A stretch of DNA of 64,000 bases from positions 45,600,075-45,664,074 of the forward strand of contig NC_089274.1 of the NCBI RefSeq assembly GCF_963678975.1, in the 5' to 3' direction. Position numbers and translations under genes: made by a program. Below are positions 59,189 to 64,000 of this stretch, one piece after another; the first letter of the stretch is position 1; each line of letters opens with the position of its first letter. Below the pieces are notes generated by a model, which saw only the letters and a program-made list of their open reading frames with translations, searched no databases and was not told the DNA's origin. The stretch comes from Dysidea avara (taxonomy: Eukaryota; Porifera; Demospongiae; Dictyoceratida; Dysideidae).

Positions 59189-59602
59189 ATGTCTAGACGA
59201 CAGTGTTGTATATGGGCTTGCCATAATAAAAAGGGACGATGTGCGGAAGATATTGATGGAAATCGGCTGTGCGGATGCCCAGTGCTTCAAGTAGATGGCT
59301 GTCCCCAACCGGAAATATTGACTCTTCACGCCATCGACAGAATGCCAAAATTGGTCAGAGAGGAGGTCATTCATAAGATAAACGGTACCAGACAAAATCC
59401 CCGTGGTGGCAAGTGGCGTCCTCCTCAAGGCGCCTTTATTTGCAATATGCATTATTACGATTTTAAAGGGCCAGGTAAAGCAAACAGAGATGTTATTCCA
59501 GTCTATTTTAAAAAGCCTAATAGCCGTGGTTCTACTCCTCCTCCAAAGAGAAGAAGAGTGTTACAGAGAGGATGCTCAACTCGGTTATCTGGAATGGTAT
59601 AG
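59189..59602 (+). CDS. THAP-like zinc-finger ORF (137 aa)
   Basis: ATG at 59189, single exon as read. The N-terminal Cys pair (CCIWAC, residues 6-11), a Trp in GGKWRPPQG, a C-x2-H pair (ICNMHY) and a following DVIPVYF block occupy the order of a THAP C2CH finger (C...C, W, C..H, AVPTIF-like). The C-terminus has PPPKRRR, a basic nuclear signal. The spacing between pairs is longer than typical and contains extra Cys (C18, C28, C30), so this is a divergent THAP-like domain. The last 71 bases overlap the SAP-domain ORF on the other strand. It could be one exon of a longer gene. Confidence 0.55.
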   Translation: MSRRQCCIWACHNKKGRCAEDIDGNRLCGCPVLQVDGCPQPEILTLHAIDRMPKLVREEVIHKINGTRQNPRGGKWRPPQGAFICNMHYYDFKGPGKANRDVIPVYFKKPNSRGSTPPPKRRRVLQRGCSTRLSGMV

Positions 59603-59759
59603 CTTTGATATCTTCCTCGAGCCTGTCTGTGTGCACAATATCCGTCACTTTTTGAACCAGTTCTTTCTTGTTCCCTGACAGTGGAATCCGCCTTTCTCGT
59701 AAGAAGGCTTTCAGCTGTTCAACAGTCCAGGAACGATACGATTCATCACTTTCAGCCAT
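59532..59759 (-). CDS. SAP-domain ORF (about 75 aa)
   Basis: ATG at 59759 opens a protein with SWTVEQLKAFLRERRIPL followed by SGNKKELVQKV: the helix-turn-helix of a SAP DNA-binding domain (residues 8-36). It continues to a stop at 59532; the true exon may end earlier at a donor such as GTAACA within the last 40 bases. A CRE octamer TTACGTCA lies 24 bp upstream (59783-59790). Antisense overlap with the THAP-like ORF is confined to both C-terminal tails. Probably a first exon or a small chromatin-binding protein. Confidence 0.6.
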   Translation of the reverse strand: MAESDESYRSWTVEQLKAFLRERRIPLSGNKKELVQKVTDIVHTDRLEEDIKAIPFQITELSILSVTLFFSLEEE

Positions 59760-59958
59760 TATCCGTTCACCGTCAACTATTATTACGTCACTAAAAATCA
59801 CGAGATATTTAGAAACTTACGGCATGCATATGGTCTATACTATTGAGAATCCACCATAGTTGCTGAATGTGAAAACTAGCATCTACAGCACTACCCCATG
59901 CATGGGCACACTTATCCTGCTCAGGGATATTTTGTAAATCAAGTGCACATGGTATTGT

Positions 59959-60764
59959 CAGGGGCGGATCTAGGATTTATAAAAGGGGGGGGGGGCTAAG
60001 TCAAGGTACTAATTTCTTGGGTAGAGGTGTGCGAAGCATGCTGGAACTAGGGGGGTCTGGGGGCATGCCCCCCAGGAAATTTTGAAAAATTGATGCTAAA
60101 ATACTGTAATTTGGAGACATTTCCACATAAAATCCCTAATATTTTCTACCTGTAGATATTTTATATACTGCATGCCTTTAGATTATAGGTATGGCTTTGC
60201 TAATGGAAAAGTTTGGGTAGGTACAGACAACCAAGAATAGGTGCATGTTAGAATAATAATGTTGAAAGTGGAAAATTTTGAAATTTGAACAATACAAGAT
60301 TGAATTTGAGAGCATTTTCAATGGTAATTGTGTACCTGAATTAAGTATTGCCATACATATTAACTACACAAGTAGATGAATGAAGCCCTTTAAACAGACC
60401 AATGCACTTCATTGTATGTATAGGTGCAGGCAGATTTGGAAAAATTCCATAACAGAACCAACTACATGTTTCCAGTGAATGTTCTATTAGAGTAGTTAGC
60501 TGACTGCTCTATTAGAGTATCTCGATCTTGTACACCTCCAATGCTGATCCGGGTCCTTGTTGCATAAACTTTAGCATAAATCCACTGATAATACCTTGGA
60601 AAGATGTTTATAAGGTGGTTTTATGAGTAGTATTTGTATTATTAGTGATCATATAATTATGCTAAGACAAAATTTCATTATAATACTCAGCATATTGATC
60701 AAGTAAAGCCTAAATATGAAGGGGGGGCTTCAGCCCCCAAAGACCCCCCCTGGATCTGCCCCTG
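59959..60764. mobile_element. MITE with CAGGGGCGGATC ends
   Basis: Left CAGGGGCGGATCTAGGAT and right TGGATCTGCCCCTG are imperfect inverted ends, with G-rich (left) and C-rich (right) subterminal runs. It is flanked by ATTGT on both sides. Such ends are common in invertebrate hAT-like MITEs. It carries a doubled CTATTAGAG motif at 60482-60528. Confidence 0.75.
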
Positions 60765-60779
60765 ATTGTGTATGCCATT

Positions 60780-61900
60780 CTTTAGATCCAATAGCTATAG
60801 CTGGCTAAACTAATCATGACTGTCCATCCATGCAAAAAATTCTGGATCAACATAGTCCACTTTGAAAGCATTATGATTTAGATATTGTGCAAAATTAAAC
60901 CACTCTACATCAAAATTTTAATCCTAAAACATATGAAATAGCTTTAGCTTAGGGGGGTTGTGCCACCAAGACCCCCTGCTCCATATCTCTACTATCCTGG
61001 TACACCGATCCGCCCCTGAATAGTTTATATTAAAATCATTATTTTTTCTTTCCCAATGTGATATATAGAATGTATTTCCCTTGCACACCTTATATGTTGT
61101 ATCTGATTTCTTTGCTGTTGCACGTTTCCAGATGTTTTGCAAATACTTCACCACCTGAAAATGTAGGAAACTAGATAATAAATGTTGTAAGAACTGTTTG
61201 GCTTATGTATTTTGCTGTATAGGTGAATATGTACATTATATAAATCAAGACGCTGCAGTAGCTATACAAAATAGCCAAGCTGAAATGGTATGCTTCTTTC
61301 AAAAGGTGAGGGTACTGTATATATATATGCACCATCACTAAAATTCTTTTGTTTCTTGCACACTTATCAAAACCTACCATTAACATACAAAGGTATATAT
61401 TTAAATTATGAAGAAAATAAAGAGTGATTACTGAAGCTTTACATACGTATAGTGTATGTACTGCAATACACAGTTGTTATTTACTGTACTCTGTAGCAGG
61501 AAAAATTGACAAAATTGACAAATGAACAGTGTTTCATTCATTCAAATCCTGCCAAATTGTTTCAATTATTAAAAATTCACAAAAAATTTTCTTCCTGGTG
61601 ATATCCTATTCACCCTTAGGCCTCATACAAAGTTTACATGTATACAGGAAGTAACTAAACAATGCAGAGTGCTGTATAGCAAACATACAAACCTCTTTGT
61701 TTCTTAGAATATGAAAAAAGAATATTGTAGCACCCTAAAGAGAACAGAAACATATACGCATTGTGTAATTAATGTTTCATGATGGAGATAGATATTATAG
61801 AGTGCATTGAAACATACTTAATATATACAAGCATTGAATTTACCATACAGAACCATATAGGTGGGATCATGATGATTTGTGCTTCCTGAAAGTAAATATT
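60780..61900. other. No gene recognised
   Basis: AT-rich; contains a CCGCCCCTGA scrap near 61010 and a G-rich GGGGGG run near 60953, remnants of another CAGGGGCGG-type element (about 60945-61020). Confidence 0.4.
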
Positions 61901-61904
61901 GCTT

Positions 61905-62400
61905 CACTAAACTATCATGGTGCCTTAGCAGTACTGGTTAAGTGCAATCAAGCCCAAATGTACTGTACAAAACACTTCTGATAACAAATCTAAAAATATG
62001 TCTGGTGGAATACTGTAGTCTACTGGCTGACTGATTGACTGACTAACTAACTATCTGCTTCACTGACTCAGTGACTGACTGACTGACTGACTGACTGACT
62101 GACTGACTGACTGACTGACTGACTGACTGACTGACTGACTGACTGACTGACTGACTGACTGACTGACTGATATATTCAAACAAGTGAAACCCAATAATGG
62201 CTACTGCTAGCTACATGATTGATATTTGTCCTTTAGCCAAACAAGTGTTTGGTATGCTACAGTATGTACACTGTATACATCATGGTCTTATGTTCAATTG
62301 CCCTCCCATTTTTGCTTGCAGTGTAGATAAGGTGCTGAATCATGGTTGTGCATTGAAGGATTCATCTGCAGTATACAATGAAAGCTAGGATACAATGGGA
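61905..62400 (+). repeat. Dispersed repeat 'R', diverged copy with expanded (GACT)n
   Basis: GCAGTACTGGTTAAGTGC, AAACACTTCTGATAACAAATC and CCAAACAAGTGTTTGGTATGC match R order. The internal ACTGACTG run, short in other copies, is expanded here. Confidence 0.6.
62073..62170. repeat. (GACT)n microsatellite, about 24 units
   Basis: Uninterrupted tetranucleotide tract inside an R copy, grown from the short ACTGACTG run normal for that family. Confidence 0.95.
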
Positions 62401-63049
62401 ATCATCCACATTGTTGCATCACGTATTCCAGTCAGTGTATACAGACTGATTCAAGATTACCGTAAATGACAAACTTTTGGTGTGACTAAAGTTTGTGGAA
62501 AATTAATGGAAATTAGCCAACTTTATTTGCCAATTACTATTAAATAGCTATTATATTTATATAATTTAGGATTGGCTGCATGACAAATTTGCCTAACTTT
62601 CACCCACCAACCTAATTCAAAAACTGATTCACCAAACTTTAGTCATTTATGGTACAGCTTTGTGTATTATACTCTGTATGTAGAAGGACTATGTAACTGA
62701 CAGAGCATAGCAAGCAAAAATTTAGCTTCTTAATAATGGACATGTTTTGTCATGCAATTATATGCAGCCTTGTACATCTGGTATCAGTGTTTCCTAGGAT
62801 CTGGTGTTATAGAATATGAGTGCAGTAATGATGAAATATATAGCTAAAGAATTAACAAACAAGTGTAAGGAAAATTAACCTACTGTAGTAAGGATCATTA
62901 CAGCAAACAAGGGAGATCATCACATGAAGTGTAAATTTAATCCCTACTTTAGCCTGTATATATTATAGCAATAAAACAGCATTACTAAAGTTATAATTCA
63001 GGTGATGATGATCTTCCTTGCTTAAGAACTTCTTTGTCATACAGAATGG

Positions 63050-63260
63050 TAGTACTATATAGTGAAGATCATGGAGGCTTGCACTTTCTTGCAAAAATAT
63101 TGACATATTGACCAGAAACCAGCCTCACAATACCTTGATGGTGCTCTGGCAGTATTGGTCAAACCCAAAAGTTTCTTCAGAGTGGACAAAATGCTTCTGA
63201 CAAGTTGCTACAGCAGTTTTGTCTAGCAGAATTTTCTGCTGACTAACTGCTAACCTGCAG
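63050..63260 (+). repeat. Dispersed repeat 'R', fragment
   Basis: GATCATGGAGGCTTGCACTT, GCAGTATTGGTCAAACCC and AATGCTTCTGACAAGTTGCT match R. The first phrase also occurs at 23710-23735, at the inner edge of the right array of the KDZ element. Confidence 0.6.
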
Positions 63261-63349
63261 AACATGCCAGAATAATTTTGGGAATAATACACCTGTAGGT
63301 GGTAAAAAGAATCAGGAATAACTGGACGATTTCCAGGAATAATTAATTA

Positions 63350-63850
63350 AACCCCATAAGTTTTACTTGCAGTATAACGGAGACACCTCTCAAACCCTCT
63401 ACGAGATTTAGAAAACTTGAAGGCCCTGGGTTGTAGCACCCAAGTGCAGCAGGGCACTACTAAGGGCCTGAAATCCCATAGAACCCATTGGTCATTGACA
63501 TCAATCTTATTTAGACTACGACTCGTTATTGTACCTTGAGTTGACCACTGCTTGTAAAGCAGAAATGTATTGTCAATTAGTAGAAACAAGCCCTCTACAC
63601 CTCCCTCGAATTCAGCATAGCTGTTACCATCCATATAATTAAACTCCCATGCATTGCCAATGTTACAGGTGCGTGCTTTCCATGTAATGTTTCAAAGTAT
63701 ACAGAAACCAATTGGACTACAACTCATTGTTGTGACTTGACAACAGCTTGTAAACAAGAAATATAGCATTGATTAGTACAAACAAGTCCACTACACCTTC
63801 CTCTAATTCTGTATTGCTGTTACTTTTATACACCCATGCATTACCAATGT
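63350..63850 (-). repeat. Direct duplication of a ~190-bp coding-like block
   Basis: Two units on minus (63840-63675 and 63660-63490) each open with ACCTGTAACATTGG and read TCNIGNAW, followed by an acidic EGGVEGLF or EEGVVDLF phrase. The lower unit is open for about 90 codons (63634-63347); the upper meets stops. It may be a duplicated exon with one decayed copy, or a repeat with chance coding appearance. Confidence 0.35.
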
Positions 63851-64000
63851 TACAGGTACTAATTGCTGTGTTTTGTATTGCCTCAGAGCATGGTTTCTAT
63901 AAGACATGAGCATGGCATTATGGCATTATGGCATTCAGAGACCATGTTTTCAGCCAATGTAAATTTCAATATCAAATGTGTTGTAGTCTAGGGATCATAG

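Overview
Kind of DNA. The window is AT-rich, intron-rich animal nuclear DNA made mostly of nested transposons, foldback elements and satellite arrays. Split genes with GT-AG introns, THAP and SAP domains, a KDZ-type transposase and an OTU domain suggest an early-branching metazoan, most likely a demosponge. That taxonomic call is inference. No rRNA, tRNA or CRISPR array was seen.

Main object, 0.5-25.2 kb. Reading splice signals and codon phases by hand resolves one coherent giant DNA transposon of about 24.7 kb (515-25206). It has 14-bp perfect terminal inverted repeats (TCCAGGTTTGCCAA), an 8-bp target duplication with one mismatch (CAGGTATG/CATGTATG), and a long minisatellite array of the same family just inside each end, in opposite orientation. 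Inside are two divergent multi-exon genes sharing a roughly 270-bp intergenic region. On the minus strand is a KDZ (Kyakuja-Dileera-Zisupton) transposase with CxC5, CxC6, chromo-like and KDZ blocks (7 exons, 610 codons, C-terminus not found). On the plus strand is a complete 9-exon, 561-aa protein resembling the P-loop family DUF3987. The element sits just after the exon of an OTU-like cysteine protease (1-509).

25.4-41.3 kb and 54.0-57.9 kb. There are three copies of an unusual non-autonomous element (here 'Z', 3.5-6.6 kb): a hairpin 5' end, a roughly 0.8-kb GC-richer leader, a long array of a ~31-bp monomer, and a foldback 3' end. The arrays carry nested MITEs. The third copy lies inside a TA-flanked element, which lies inside another foldback element.

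41.3-54 kb. This holds an LINE-style processed retrocopy with a 21-bp target duplication, several foldbacks, a 3-exon THAP gene (413 aa, transposase-like C-terminus cut short), and a newly assembled 4-exon, 122-aa minus-strand gene of unknown function, convergent with the THAP gene.

58-64 kb. This holds foldbacks, a THAP-like ORF that overlaps tail-to-tail with a SAP-domain ORF, a CAGGGGCGGATC-ended MITE, a (GACT)n tract and a duplicated ~190-bp block. Shared dispersed repeats, including an 11-bp palindrome CTCTAATAGAG within a longer motif, occur throughout.
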